The notes under the pieces are model-generated. The model was not told the DNA's origin and ran no database searches. It saw only the letters and a list, made by a program, of their open reading frames with translations. This document shows, one piece after another, positions 33,576-42,725 of a stretch of 64,000 nt of DNA. Both the position numbers and the translations under genes were made by a program. Source of the DNA: Planctomycetia bacterium. Its GTDB lineage: Bacteria > Planctomycetota > Planctomycetia > Gemmatales > Gemmataceae. Location: positions 1 to 64,000 of the forward strand of contig SXID01000092.1 of NCBI GenBank assembly GCA_005772955.1. Direction: 5' to 3'. How positions within the stretch are numbered: position 1 is the first letter of the stretch; every line of letters begins with the position of its first letter.

Positions 33576-36053
33576 TTACTTCTTGACGAACAGCGTGTTG
33601 ATCTCGCTGTCTTCGAGCTTCTCCTTGCCTTGCGTCAAGTCAATGACCAGAGCTGTGCCGCTCGGCGTCATCCACACGACGTGGTTGCCGAGGCGGTACA
33701 CGTCCTTGATCTCCGGGTGCTTCTCGAGAATGCGGAAGTACGCGTCGCTCTGGGCCTTCACCGTGACGGACTTGGTGTCGGCCTTGTACGCGTCGTCGAT
33801 CCAGACGCCGCCGATTTCGAGGCAGTTGCGACCGTACACCTGACGGTTCGCGGTTAGACTCACGCGATCCTGGTTGCGCAGGTTGTTAGCGGCGCACGAC
33901 AGGTCAACGCCGAGTTGCCCGCTCTGGTAGCCATCCTTGCGACCCTTCAAGGCGGTGTTGGAGTCGTCCCAGACCTTCTTCTGCTCCGCGTACTTCTTCA
34001 CGTCTTCGGTAAGCTTCGCGCGGGCGATCGGGTCTTTCTCCGACTTCAACTGATCGATCGCTTCCTTCACCTGGCGCTCGGTCGTCAGACCACGGTTCCC
34101 CGCGAGACCGCTCTTACCGTCGCCCTTATCGCCGGCAGCCTGATTCTTCGCGAACTCTTCGACAGTCTGCGGCTTGCCGCCAGGCGCGGCCGGCGGCAGC
34201 GCGCCGAAGCCACCCATCGGTCCGCCCGCGATCGGCGGCGCGACCGGGAACGGAACCGGACGCGGGCCCTTCGGATCGCCAGGACGCGTGGTCGGCGGTA
34301 CTACCGGCATCACGCCGTCCGGCACCACGAGGTGACTTGTGTACGGCGTCGCGATCCCGTAGCGCTTCGCGAGCGCCACAACTTCGTCGATGAGTTCCTT
34401 TTTCTCGCCATTCACGCGAATCTGATCGAGAATGTACCCGACCTTGCGACGCGCCCAAAGCGGCTCGACGAAGTCCTTGCCGGTGTCCGATTCGGTCTTC
34501 GCGGGGAAGTTCAATTCGTAAACGAACTCCTGCTTCTCCTTCCCCACCATACCTGTCAAGCGGATCGCGGAGTGTCCGCTGCCGGTGTAGCGCCCGATCA
34601 CCACCAACTGCGTGCCCGAGAACAGGTCGGGGAGTTTCGGCGGGTACATCTCGTGAATGCGGACGGTGTCGCCGGTCGCGAGCCGCAGGTCCGTCAGCAC
34701 CGGGTTGCTGATCTTCGCGTACAGCCCCGCGACCTTCGTCTCGATATCTTCGGCTTCGCGAACGTAGGTCGCGACGGCGCGCGTCGAATCGGCGAGTTGG
34801 TCGAGCATCGCAGCGTTCACGTCGTCGCCCACGCCGAAGGTGAAGATGCGGGTGTTACCCGTGTTCTTCTCCTGAACCTTCTTCAGGATCGCGTCCGGGT
34901 TCGTGATGTCCACGGTTGGCTGGCCGTCCGTGAAGAACACCATCGTGAACGGCCGGCCGACGTCCGACGACCGCATGCCCATCGCTTCATCGAGCGCCGG
35001 CCAGATCGCGGTGCCGCCGCTCGGCTTCAGCCCATCGACCCACTTCGTCGCGGCCTCGATGTAGTCCTTATTCGCTTCAATGAGTTTGTCGCGGAAAGGC
35101 GTGACCGTAGTCGAGAACTTGATGACGCCGAACCGGTCCTCAGCCTTCAGTTGCGAGAGGCAGAACTTGAGCGCCTTCTTCGCCTGCTGCATCTTGATGT
35201 CAGACATGCTGCTCGACGTGTCGAGCACGAGCACGAGGTCGCGCGGCATCCGCTTCTTCTCGGCTTCGAGTTGCGGCGAAACGAGGAACATGAAGTAGCC
35301 GTCTTCCGCGGTGATCGGCTTGTAGACAAGCGGCGTGAGGCCGATGTCCTTGTCGCCGAAGCCGTAGTAGAGCTGGAAGTCCTTGTCCAGGATCGCCTGG
35401 TTGCGCTCGAACGAGACGTTCACTTCCTTCTCACCCTTGCGGGTGGTCGTGATCGCGTGCGTCGGGCTGTAAACGTTCTGGACCGCGTGCTTCGACTTGA
35501 TGGTGAGGTTCACCGAGAACTCTTCGAGCGTGCGGGTCGCCTTGCCGTCGGTCTTGAGCGGGTAGATGTACTCGACCACGCTCCCGTCCTTCGGCGCAAC
35601 GAACTTGTAGCTGATCTTGATCTTCTGGTCGCCCTTGGGCGGCACCGGGAAGACGCTCAGCCTGAGCAGGCTGTTCCCCAGGTACTCCAGCAAGCCGGGG
35701 TCTTGCGTGCGGCGCACGATGTCGGTGTAGACCTTGTGTGCGTGCTTGGCGTCGAGGAGTTCGCCACCGAGTTCTTTGCCGTCCACCCACATGGTGAACT
35801 TGTCCACGCTGGCGCCCTTGGGCACTGGGAACAGGTAGGTGGCTTCGAGGTTGCGGTCGGTGTGGTTGCGGAACGTCTGCTCGACGGTGGTGATGGCCAC
35901 CTGTTCGTCGATGGAGACGGTCACCTTGTGGTTGACCATCGCGAGCGGCGGGAGCTTCTTGTCTTCGGGGATTAGCAGTCCGGCCGCGTTTGCGGAGCTT
36001 GCGCTGGCGAGCGCAACGACGAACACGGGAAGTAGATGTCGCAGGAACCGCAT
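33576..36053 (-). CDS. Secreted VIT plus von Willebrand A domain protein
   Basis: An 825-aa protein with a signal peptide (MRFLRHLLPVFVVALASASSANA). A VIT domain is at about residues 30-160 (VEQTFRNHTDRNLEATYLFP). A vWA domain with an intact MIDAS motif (LVLDTSSSMSD) spans about residues 270-440. A Pro/Gly-rich linker near residue 600 leads to a C-terminal region of ~200 aa that I do not recognise. The family resembles inter-alpha-trypsin inhibitor heavy chains and bacterial sortase-target proteins; protein-protein or surface binding is likely. No C-terminal anchor is visible. The ATG follows a strong GGAGGT. Confidence 0.9.
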   Translation of the reverse strand: MRFLRHLLPVFVVALASASSANAAGLLIPEDKKLPPLAMVNHKVTVSIDEQVAITTVEQTFRNHTDRNLEATYLFPVPKGASVDKFTMWVDGKELGGELLDAKHAHKVYTDIVRRTQDPGLLEYLGNSLLRLSVFPVPPKGDQKIKISYKFVAPKDGSVVEYIYPLKTDGKATRTLEEFSVNLTIKSKHAVQNVYSPTHAITTTRKGEKEVNVSFERNQAILDKDFQLYYGFGDKDIGLTPLVYKPITAEDGYFMFLVSPQLEAEKKRMPRDLVLVLDTSSSMSDIKMQQAKKALKFCLSQLKAEDRFGVIKFSTTVTPFRDKLIEANKDYIEAATKWVDGLKPSGGTAIWPALDEAMGMRSSDVGRPFTMVFFTDGQPTVDITNPDAILKKVQEKNTGNTRIFTFGVGDDVNAAMLDQLADSTRAVATYVREAEDIETKVAGLYAKISNPVLTDLRLATGDTVRIHEMYPPKLPDLFSGTQLVVIGRYTGSGHSAIRLTGMVGKEKQEFVYELNFPAKTESDTGKDFVEPLWARRKVGYILDQIRVNGEKKELIDEVVALAKRYGIATPYTSHLVVPDGVMPVVPPTTRPGDPKGPRPVPFPVAPPIAGGPMGGFGALPPAAPGGKPQTVEEFAKNQAAGDKGDGKSGLAGNRGLTTERQVKEAIDQLKSEKDPIARAKLTEDVKKYAEQKKVWDDSNTALKGRKDGYQSGQLGVDLSCAANNLRNQDRVSLTANRQVYGRNCLEIGGVWIDDAYKADTKSVTVKAQSDAYFRILEKHPEIKDVYRLGNHVVWMTPSGTALVIDLTQGKEKLEDSEINTLFVKK

Positions 36054-36241
36054 GGCTAAACCTCCAACGAGTTGAACGGCGCGGCCGGAGCCTGGCGCGC
36101 TGTCATTATGACGAGAGCCACGGGAAATGCGATTGGAACGTGAGGGGTCTGTTACGAAAGGGTTACGGCGTCTGCCACACGCTCAACGGGTTCAGGTAGG
36201 AGAAGCAAGCCGCCCTTCCCCACGACAACCGGTACGCTGGT

Positions 36242-37033
36242 TCACTCGGGATCGAAAGACAGGCTGACCCGACCGAGGACGCCGAAGTCGGCTGTAAGTC
36301 GGTCGCCCGCGTGTGCGAGATAGATGTCGGTCGTGACTCCGGTCGTGACCCGGTCGCCACGGCTCAACCGGCGACCGAACTTCGGCAGTTCATTCGCCAG
36401 CCACGCGACCACGTTCAGCGGATTCCCCAGCACCGCCGCGCCCGAGCCGGTGAACGTCTTCGTGTCGTTCACAACAAGGGAAACCGGGTGCCGGGCTAAG
36501 TCGAGGTCCCGCCAGCCTGGGTATGGTTCACCCGCGACCCACGTACCGTGAATCGCGTTGTCGGCAAGCAGCGACGGCGCACCGACAGACCGCCAGTCGT
36601 TGTAGCGGTGATCCACGATCTCGATCGAGGGCAGCGCAGCCCCGATGAAGTCCCGGATCGTTTCGGCCGTGTAGTTCGGGCCGGGCGGCACATCCTCCGC
36701 CATCTCGAAGCCGAACTCGGCTTCGGCGCACCGGACGGTGAAGTCTGCGCTCGCGAGCGCTGCCGGGGTGCGGTGCGACGAGTGCGAAAGAAGAATCCCG
36801 AAGAACGGCCCGTCCACACCGAGCGCCTTCTGGGCGAGTTCGCTCGTGCAGGCGATCTTGTACCCGATCGGACGACCGCCGAACCGGTTCCGGAGTTTCT
36901 CGACGATCCGCTCTTGGACTTGATAGCCTTCGGCGAGTGTCCGCGGCACGATGTCCGCGGGTAGGGCCGCGACCTGGCCGCGATTGAGCCGCAGATCGAA
37001 GAGGTACTCACACGCGGCGTTCACGCGATCCAT
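36242..37033 (-). CDS. 2-keto-4-pentenoate hydratase-like protein (fumarylacetoacetase family)
   Basis: A 263-aa protein similar to the MhpD/DmpE hydratase branch. GYKIACTSELAQKALGVDGPFFG, EAEFGFEMAEDVP, PSIEIVDHRYNDW and FTGSGAAVLGNPLNVVAWLAN hold the acidic metal ligands and the conserved C-terminal part. These enzymes add water to 2-hydroxypentadienoates in aromatic meta-cleavage pathways, or decarboxylate oxalocrotonate. The track's ORF starts at a TTG; the ATG at 37033, spaced properly after GAGGT, is preferred. No other aromatic degradation genes are nearby, so the role is unclear. The 188-nt gap to the VIT gene has no ORF. Confidence 0.82.
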   Translation of the reverse strand: MDRVNAACEYLFDLRLNRGQVAALPADIVPRTLAEGYQVQERIVEKLRNRFGGRPIGYKIACTSELAQKALGVDGPFFGILLSHSSHRTPAALASADFTVRCAEAEFGFEMAEDVPPGPNYTAETIRDFIGAALPSIEIVDHRYNDWRSVGAPSLLADNAIHGTWVAGEPYPGWRDLDLARHPVSLVVNDTKTFTGSGAAVLGNPLNVVAWLANELPKFGRRLSRGDRVTTGVTTDIYLAHAGDRLTADFGVLGRVSLSFDPE

Positions 37034-37090
37034 TTCCAAAGACCTCAAAGGGACTCAATCGGGCAGATGGCAGATACCCCGACATACGGG

Positions 37091-39652
37091 CTACCGCCTC
37101 AGCGAGTACAGCACGATCGCGCTAGCGATGCGAAGGGCGCTTTCCTTGTCGTGTCCGAGGCAGTCCGCGGACTTGTGGCCCTCGATCGCACAGCCGATGT
37201 CGTACCTGCTGTAGATCACGACCCAGCGGCCGTCGATCTTGATGCCTTCCAGCATCACCGGGTAGGTCCGAAGTTTCTTCTCCGCACCGGTCCCCTCGGC
37301 GTTCTCGCGGCGGCACTCCACCGAGCCAAGGTTAATCCCCGCTTGCGACGCGATCTTGTACAGTGGCTCCTCCTTGCCGTCGGGCGTGCGCGTCGGGATT
37401 ACCACCAATTTTTGGTCCGGGAACATCTTCAGCATCGCGTCGCGGAAGGACTGATCGAACACCTTCCACTGCTTGATGTCGTTGCACGCCGCGTCCGCGA
37501 GCAACAACCCACCGGTTTGCAAGTTCGCCTTGATGTTGTCCGACTCCTCCACCGTGAACGTGATCGGCTTGCGCCCGTGCAGGTACATGAACTTGTACTT
37601 CGTCAGTTGTACGGCGGACGGCGGAAGCACCTCACTCGTCAGCGCCACGTCGAGCTTCGCGTGTTGGCCGAGATACGCCATCAGGTTCCGCAACGCGTCG
37701 GACGCGGGCGGTTGTTGAACACTCGCGTCGCTGATGTACTTCAGTTGCAGCGCTCGGAACTTGCTTCGCGCGATGCCGCCCTTTTCGGGTGGCACGAGGA
37801 TCGTCTTGGTGAGTTTCGGTTTGGGAAGTTCCATCCCGGTCGCGTAGGCGATGATGTTCCTTGCGAGGCAGAACGCTTTCTCGCCGTGGTTCTTCGGGTC
37901 GCGGCCGTCCACCGGGAAGAATCGCCGTTCTTCCCAGTACCCCGCCAGCGGTCTTGGGCTGAAGATCGCGACCGTGCGGCACCCGCGATCGAGGTACATC
38001 AAGTCCGGGAAGTCACCCGGCCCGATGCCGGGGAACATGGTCCAGATCGCGTGTTCCGGCGGCACCTTCTTGAGCGCGCTGCCGGGGAAAATGCGGGCCA
38101 GCAGTTCCTCGAACGACGCTGCGAAATCCTTGTTGCCGCAGCACGCCTCCGCGAGCAGGAACCCGCCCTCTTCGACGTATCGCTTCAGAATCTGTTCGGG
38201 CACCGAGAGAGCGGTGTCGGTGGGGCGTGTGACGAACGGCATCGACCCGTGCCCGTTCATGTACACGAGTGGCGATTGCAGCAGCAGCCCGACCTCGGAA
38301 TCGATCTTGGCTTGCGTCGAAAGGTCTTGAAGACGCATGTCGTAGACCTGCCACGACAACGGCGCGCCGTCGAAGATTTCGCGCTGTGCGAACTCGACGA
38401 TGTTGCGGCAATCACTGTGCTTCCGGTTCCAGTTCGGAGCGTCCGTGATGGTGCCGTCGGGGTTGCGTTCGGTGAGGATCGCTTGATCCTGTTTGCCGAC
38501 TTCACCCTTGAGATAGTTGCCCCACGCGAACTTGCTGACCAGGACCGGCGTGCGGCCTTTCGAGAGGTAGAGCAGCGCAAACGACGAGGTGATGGTCGGG
38601 TAGCCCTTGTCGATACCGGGCGCGTCGGACGAGTACGCAAACGAGCCGTCAGGTTGCTGGAGTTTCACGAGCTTCTCGCAGCCCTCGCGATACCAGTCCA
38701 TCTTGCCGATGAACCGCTGCCCGGAGAGCCTGCCGAGGCGCTCGATGCCGTAGTAGTTGTAGAAGTACGATTTGCCCTGCTCGAAGTTGAAGTTGGCCCC
38801 GATGTAGAACATGCCCTTCGCGAGAGCGATGTTATCCGGGTAGATGCCGCACTTCGCGGCGACGCCGGTCGCGGCGTTCAGATCCTGCTCGCTCATGTCC
38901 AGCCCCATGTTCGCGATGAGCAGCCCACACGCACCGCCGACGCTCATGGTGTAACTTGGCCCCTCGCCGCCGGCGTTGTGGTACAGCCAATACCCGGCCT
39001 TCGGGTTCAGTTTGTCCTGCTTCTGGGTGCGGGTGTAGTAATCCTGAATGTCCTTCCAGAGTTTGTCCTCGATCTTGACGCCCGCGGTCTTCGCGGCGTA
39101 CAGTCCAAGCAGCGCGTATTGCGTGTTGGAGTTGTCCGCGATCGCGTTACCGGGGTAGCTCCAGCCTTCGAGTTTCCCGCCGCGGCGGATCACGTTCTTC
39201 TCGAACCACTCCACGTTCTTCGCGATCTTCGGAAGGTCTTTCTTGTCTCGCGACAGGATCAGCGCCTCAGACAGTGCCATCGTCTGAAGCGCGACGACAT
39301 ACGTCTTGGCCGGGGTGAGTTTGCGGAGGTAGTCCAGCCCGCCCTTTACGGTGGGGCTATCGACCTTCTCGCCAGAGTTGAGCAACGCGAGAACGGCGAG
39401 TGCGGTGGTGCCGCCGTCCATGTCCACGAGCGACTTGAGGACAACCCCTTCCCAGTGGCCATTGTTCTTCGCGGCGGTGTCCTTGAGGTACTTCACGCCT
39501 TTGTCGATGGAGTCTTTCACCTTGCCGACGAGTTCGCCGTCCGCGTTCGCGGCCTTCGGCGGTGCCGCCGGTTGCGCGGTCGTGGGCGACGAGGACACGA
39601 GAAGTACGCCGACGCAGAGGGCCAAGCCAACAGCCAACAGCGAACGGGTCAT
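37091..39652 (-). CDS. Secreted prenyltransferase/squalene-cyclase-repeat protein with two DUF4159 domains
   Basis: 853 aa from the ATG at 39652, which follows GGAGG and starts a signal peptide (MTRSLLAVGLALCVGVLLV). The track's extra 42 N-terminal residues are a translation of an adjacent hairpin repeat. Residues ~40-370 contain alpha-toroid repeats like terpene cyclases (GGTTALAVLALLNSG, NTQYALLGLYAA, DGSFAYSSDAPG), but the DxDD catalytic motif of squalene-hopene cyclase is not evident. The C-terminal half holds two DUF4159-like modules (VEEGGFLLAEACCGNKDF and LQTGGLLLADAACNDIKQW, each with a cysteine after the hydrophobic strand). The function is unknown; cyclase activity is doubtful. Confidence 0.78.
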   Translation of the reverse strand: MTRSLLAVGLALCVGVLLVSSSPTTAQPAAPPKAANADGELVGKVKDSIDKGVKYLKDTAAKNNGHWEGVVLKSLVDMDGGTTALAVLALLNSGEKVDSPTVKGGLDYLRKLTPAKTYVVALQTMALSEALILSRDKKDLPKIAKNVEWFEKNVIRRGGKLEGWSYPGNAIADNSNTQYALLGLYAAKTAGVKIEDKLWKDIQDYYTRTQKQDKLNPKAGYWLYHNAGGEGPSYTMSVGGACGLLIANMGLDMSEQDLNAATGVAAKCGIYPDNIALAKGMFYIGANFNFEQGKSYFYNYYGIERLGRLSGQRFIGKMDWYREGCEKLVKLQQPDGSFAYSSDAPGIDKGYPTITSSFALLYLSKGRTPVLVSKFAWGNYLKGEVGKQDQAILTERNPDGTITDAPNWNRKHSDCRNIVEFAQREIFDGAPLSWQVYDMRLQDLSTQAKIDSEVGLLLQSPLVYMNGHGSMPFVTRPTDTALSVPEQILKRYVEEGGFLLAEACCGNKDFAASFEELLARIFPGSALKKVPPEHAIWTMFPGIGPGDFPDLMYLDRGCRTVAIFSPRPLAGYWEERRFFPVDGRDPKNHGEKAFCLARNIIAYATGMELPKPKLTKTILVPPEKGGIARSKFRALQLKYISDASVQQPPASDALRNLMAYLGQHAKLDVALTSEVLPPSAVQLTKYKFMYLHGRKPITFTVEESDNIKANLQTGGLLLADAACNDIKQWKVFDQSFRDAMLKMFPDQKLVVIPTRTPDGKEEPLYKIASQAGINLGSVECRRENAEGTGAEKKLRTYPVMLEGIKIDGRWVVIYSRYDIGCAIEGHKSADCLGHDKESALRIASAIVLYSLRR

Positions 39653-39680
39653 AGCGAAGTGCCTCCAAGAACGCGATGCA

Positions 39681-39761
39681 CCCCTCCCCAACCACTCCCC
39701 TAAGAAGGGAGGGGCTAAGATCGGAAGCCCCTCCCTTCTTAGGGGAGTGGTTGGGGAGGGG
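39681..39761. repeat. Perfect 36-bp inverted repeat (large hairpin)
   Basis: CCCCTCCCCAACCACTCCCC and sixteen more bases (39681-39716) pair without mismatch with 39726-39761, leaving a 9-nt loop. It lies between the purL stop and the start of the cyclase-like gene, in effect filling that gap. Its position just upstream of the cyclase-like gene's GGAGG means it could end purL transcription or affect expression of the next gene. Confidence 0.92.
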
Positions 39762-39785
39762 TTCTTCGTACGGCCCATTATACAC

Positions 39786-42725
39786 TCACCACCGTAGCGG
39801 TTTCTGCCACGCTTCCTTCAGCACACCGAGTTTAACCCACAGCAGCCACTCGCCGTTGGCACCCGCAACGCGCAATCGCGGGTCAGAAACGGTGACCCCC
39901 ACCCGCGTAACCGGCACGCCCGCGAGACACGCCTCGAACGCGGGCGCGTGTTCTGGCTTCACTTCTACGAGGAAGCGCGTTGGCGATTCGCTGAACAACT
40001 TCGTCTCGTCAGAGAGCTTGCCAGGGATCGCGGTGATGTCCGCGCCAATGCCGCCCGCGAAGCACATCTCCGCCGCCGCCACCGCGAACCCGCCTTCACT
40101 CAGGTCGTGGCACGCGCGAATCCGTCCTTGCGCGATGGCCGAATGCACCGCGGCGAATACCTTCGGAGCGGTCGTGAGATCAACCTGCGGCACGGTCCCG
40201 CCGCTGCGCCCAGTCACGAGGTTGAAGTGTGACGCGCCGAGTTCGTCCTTCGTGGTGCCGATCAGATAGAGCAAGTTCCCTGGTTCCTTCAGATCCATCG
40301 TGACGCATTTGCGCACGTCCGTCACGCGACCGAGCGCGGTTACGAGCAGCGTGTGCGGGATATCGAGTCGCTCACCGCCCTTCCCCGTGTAGGTGTTATT
40401 CAGACTGTCCTTGCCGCTGATGAACGGCGTGCCGAACGCGACCGCCACGTCGCGACACGCTTCCGCGGTTCGGACCAGCGCACCGAGTACCTTCGGGTCG
40501 TGGATGTTGCCCCAACAGAAGTTGTCGAGGATCGCGACTCGCTTCGGGTCCGCTCCGACCGCGACCACGTTGCGAACGGCTTCGTCGATCGCGCACGCGG
40601 CGGCAGCGTAGGGATCGAGGTCCGCGAACCGCGGGTTGATGCCACAGCCCACGGCGGCCCCGGTCCACGATCCGAGAACCGGCATCACGACGGCCGCATC
40701 CGAAGGCCCGTCATTCGCCACGCCCACGAGCGGTTTCACCACGCTCCCGCCCTGGACCTCGTGGTCGTACTGGCGGATCACCCATTCCTTGGAACACACT
40801 GAGTAATGCGCCAGAATCGACAACAGAACATCCTGCGCGGTGTGCGTGGTGTCGGAACCTCGTCGCTCCCCCCCACCCGCCGGAGTCGCAGCGACTCCAG
40901 CGGGTGGGGGGTAAGCGTCACTAATCTCCCGCTCCTTCCGAGTGCCCCACTCGGCACTCTTGACAACAGTGGGGCGCCCATCATGGAGGAACTGCATGTC
41001 GAGATTCGCCACTTCCTTGCCCTGATACGAGAGTTTCAGGCGTCCACTTGCTTCAAACGTCCCCAGCACGGCGGCTTCTACATCCTCGCTCTCACAGAGC
41101 GCGCGGAGCTCGGGCCACAGCGCCTGAGATACCGACAGCACCATGCGTTCCTGCGATTCGCTAATCCAGATTTCGGTGTAGCTCAACCCTTCGTACTTCA
41201 GCGGTGCCTTATCGAGATGCACGGTCGCGCCGAGGTCCGCGCCCATTTCGCCGACCGCAGAGGAGAAGCCTCCGGCACCGCAGTCGGTGATCGCGGTGAA
41301 CAGGCCGCGGTCGCGCGCCTGAATGATCACATCTTGGACCTTCTTCTCGGTGATGGCGTTGCCGATCTGTACCGCACCTCCGCTCACCGTTTCCGACTCG
41401 TGCGTGAGTTCCAGGCTGGAGAACGTCGCGCCGTGAATCCCGTCGCGCCCGGTGCGTCCGCCAACGGCAACGATCAGATCACCGTCGAGCACCTTCTTGA
41501 ACGCCTTGTCGTGCGGGATGATGCCGACGGTACCGCAGAACACGAGCGGGTTCGCGAGGTAGCGTTCATCGAAGAGGATCGCCCCGTTCACGGTGGGAAT
41601 GCCCATGCGGTTGCCATAGTCGCGCACACCGGCGACCACGCCGCGCATTACACGCCGCGGGTGCAACACGCCCTGCGGAAGTTGATTCGCGTCGAAATCC
41701 GGCGGCGCGAAGCAGAAGACATCCGTGTTGCACACCGGCTTCGCGCCGAGTCCGGTGCCGAGCAAGTCGCGAATCACCCCGCCGAGGCCAGTGTTCGCGC
41801 CGCCGTATGGCTCGATGGCGCTGGGGTGGTTGTGCGTTTCGACTTTGATGCAGATGTGAAACTTGTCGTCGAACTTCACAATGCCCGCGTTGTCTGAGAA
41901 CACGCTCACACACCAATCGTCCGCACCGAGGTGCGCACGGATGGTTTGCGTGGCCCCGAACACCGTTTCCTTGAGGAGATTCTTGTAGACGCGCGTTTCG
42001 CCAGTGCCGTGATCCGTGAAGGTGATTGTGCCCTTGAGGGTCTTGTGCGAGCAGTGTTCGGACCACGTCTGGGCGATGGATTCGAGTTCCGCGTCGGTCG
42101 GCTCGCGCCTCAGGTCGCGGAAGTGTGCTTGCACCACCTTCATCTCGTCAAGCGAGAGCGCGAGCGTGTTCTCCTTACTGAGTTTTACGAGTCCGGTGTC
42201 GTCAAGTTGCGTGAGCGGCACCGTCAGCAACTTGAATGAGTACGGCGAGCCGAACGCGAGGTGATCGGCCTTCACCGGACCGACGACAATTTGCTCGATG
42301 GCATCATTTGCGAGTACCTTGCGGAACAGCACGTCGCGGTCGAGTGAGGAGATTTCCGGCGGGCCATTGTAGCGGCGGAACGTGCGCACAGCCGTCACCG
42401 GGATGCCGAGCACCTGCACTGTGTCGAGGACCGTTTGCGCGACCGGGTCCATCACTCCGGGCTTCAGCAACACCGAGTACGAATGCGTTGTGCGTGAGCC
42501 GACCGGCGCAAACTCCGCTGCTTCCACCAGCGGATCGGCAAGCACTTCCATTGCGAGCCTCGCACGATGTTCGACGCTCAGGTCGCCTTCGAGCAGGAAG
42601 CCGCGTGCGCTCGCGGTGATATAGTCAGCGCCGCGGTCAGCGTGTGTGAGGAGGTCGAACTCGGCGCACACGCGTTCACGCTCGCCATCCTTACCGGTAG
42701 GCCGAATCTCAAGTTCCCAAAGCAT
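39786..42725 (-). CDS. purL: Phosphoribosylformylglycinamidine synthase with fused PurS-like domain
   Basis: A 979-aa protein, intermediate between small PurL (~730 aa) and large PurL (~1300 aa). The first ~160 residues include a PurS-like stretch (YSVLLKPGVMDPVAQTVLDT), so PurS appears fused to PurL. The synthase follows: WSEHCSHKTLKG, KVETHNHPSAIEPYGGANTG, GRTGRDGIHGATFSS, SKEWVIRQYDHEVQGG and GKDSLNNTY. It makes FGAM from FGAR, ATP and glutamine-derived ammonia in purine synthesis; a separate glutaminase (purQ) is needed and is not in the window. A palindromic element is inserted in frame around residues 605-625. Its start overlaps tyrA by 17 nt. Confidence 0.94.
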   Translation of the reverse strand: MLWELEIRPTGKDGERERVCAEFDLLTHADRGADYITASARGFLLEGDLSVEHRARLAMEVLADPLVEAAEFAPVGSRTTHSYSVLLKPGVMDPVAQTVLDTVQVLGIPVTAVRTFRRYNGPPEISSLDRDVLFRKVLANDAIEQIVVGPVKADHLAFGSPYSFKLLTVPLTQLDDTGLVKLSKENTLALSLDEMKVVQAHFRDLRREPTDAELESIAQTWSEHCSHKTLKGTITFTDHGTGETRVYKNLLKETVFGATQTIRAHLGADDWCVSVFSDNAGIVKFDDKFHICIKVETHNHPSAIEPYGGANTGLGGVIRDLLGTGLGAKPVCNTDVFCFAPPDFDANQLPQGVLHPRRVMRGVVAGVRDYGNRMGIPTVNGAILFDERYLANPLVFCGTVGIIPHDKAFKKVLDGDLIVAVGGRTGRDGIHGATFSSLELTHESETVSGGAVQIGNAITEKKVQDVIIQARDRGLFTAITDCGAGGFSSAVGEMGADLGATVHLDKAPLKYEGLSYTEIWISESQERMVLSVSQALWPELRALCESEDVEAAVLGTFEASGRLKLSYQGKEVANLDMQFLHDGRPTVVKSAEWGTRKEREISDAYPPPAGVAATPAGGGERRGSDTTHTAQDVLLSILAHYSVCSKEWVIRQYDHEVQGGSVVKPLVGVANDGPSDAAVVMPVLGSWTGAAVGCGINPRFADLDPYAAAACAIDEAVRNVVAVGADPKRVAILDNFCWGNIHDPKVLGALVRTAEACRDVAVAFGTPFISGKDSLNNTYTGKGGERLDIPHTLLVTALGRVTDVRKCVTMDLKEPGNLLYLIGTTKDELGASHFNLVTGRSGGTVPQVDLTTAPKVFAAVHSAIAQGRIRACHDLSEGGFAVAAAEMCFAGGIGADITAIPGKLSDETKLFSESPTRFLVEVKPEHAPAFEACLAGVPVTRVGVTVSDPRLRVAGANGEWLLWVKLGVLKEAWQKPLRW
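40869..40911. repeat. 43-bp near-perfect palindrome inside purL
   Basis: CCCCCCACCCGC at 40869 and GGAGTCGC at 40882 pair with GCGACTCC and GCGGGTGGGGGG ending at 40911, giving 20 of 21 paired positions about a central A at 40890. It is read through in frame and encodes the Pro/Gly/Ala-rich stretch YPPPAGVAATPAGGGE, in the linker before the second synthase half. Confidence 0.85.

Noticed and set aside
33915-35975. 686-aa plus-strand ORF opposite the VIT/vWA gene
   Set aside because: Arg/Glu/His-rich antisense translation typical of high-GC genes; the opposite strand has a clear domain protein with a strong ribosome binding site.
37067-39703. 878-aa plus-strand ORF opposite the cyclase-like gene
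   Set aside because: Antisense shadow without recognisable motifs; the minus-strand gene has a signal peptide and repeats.
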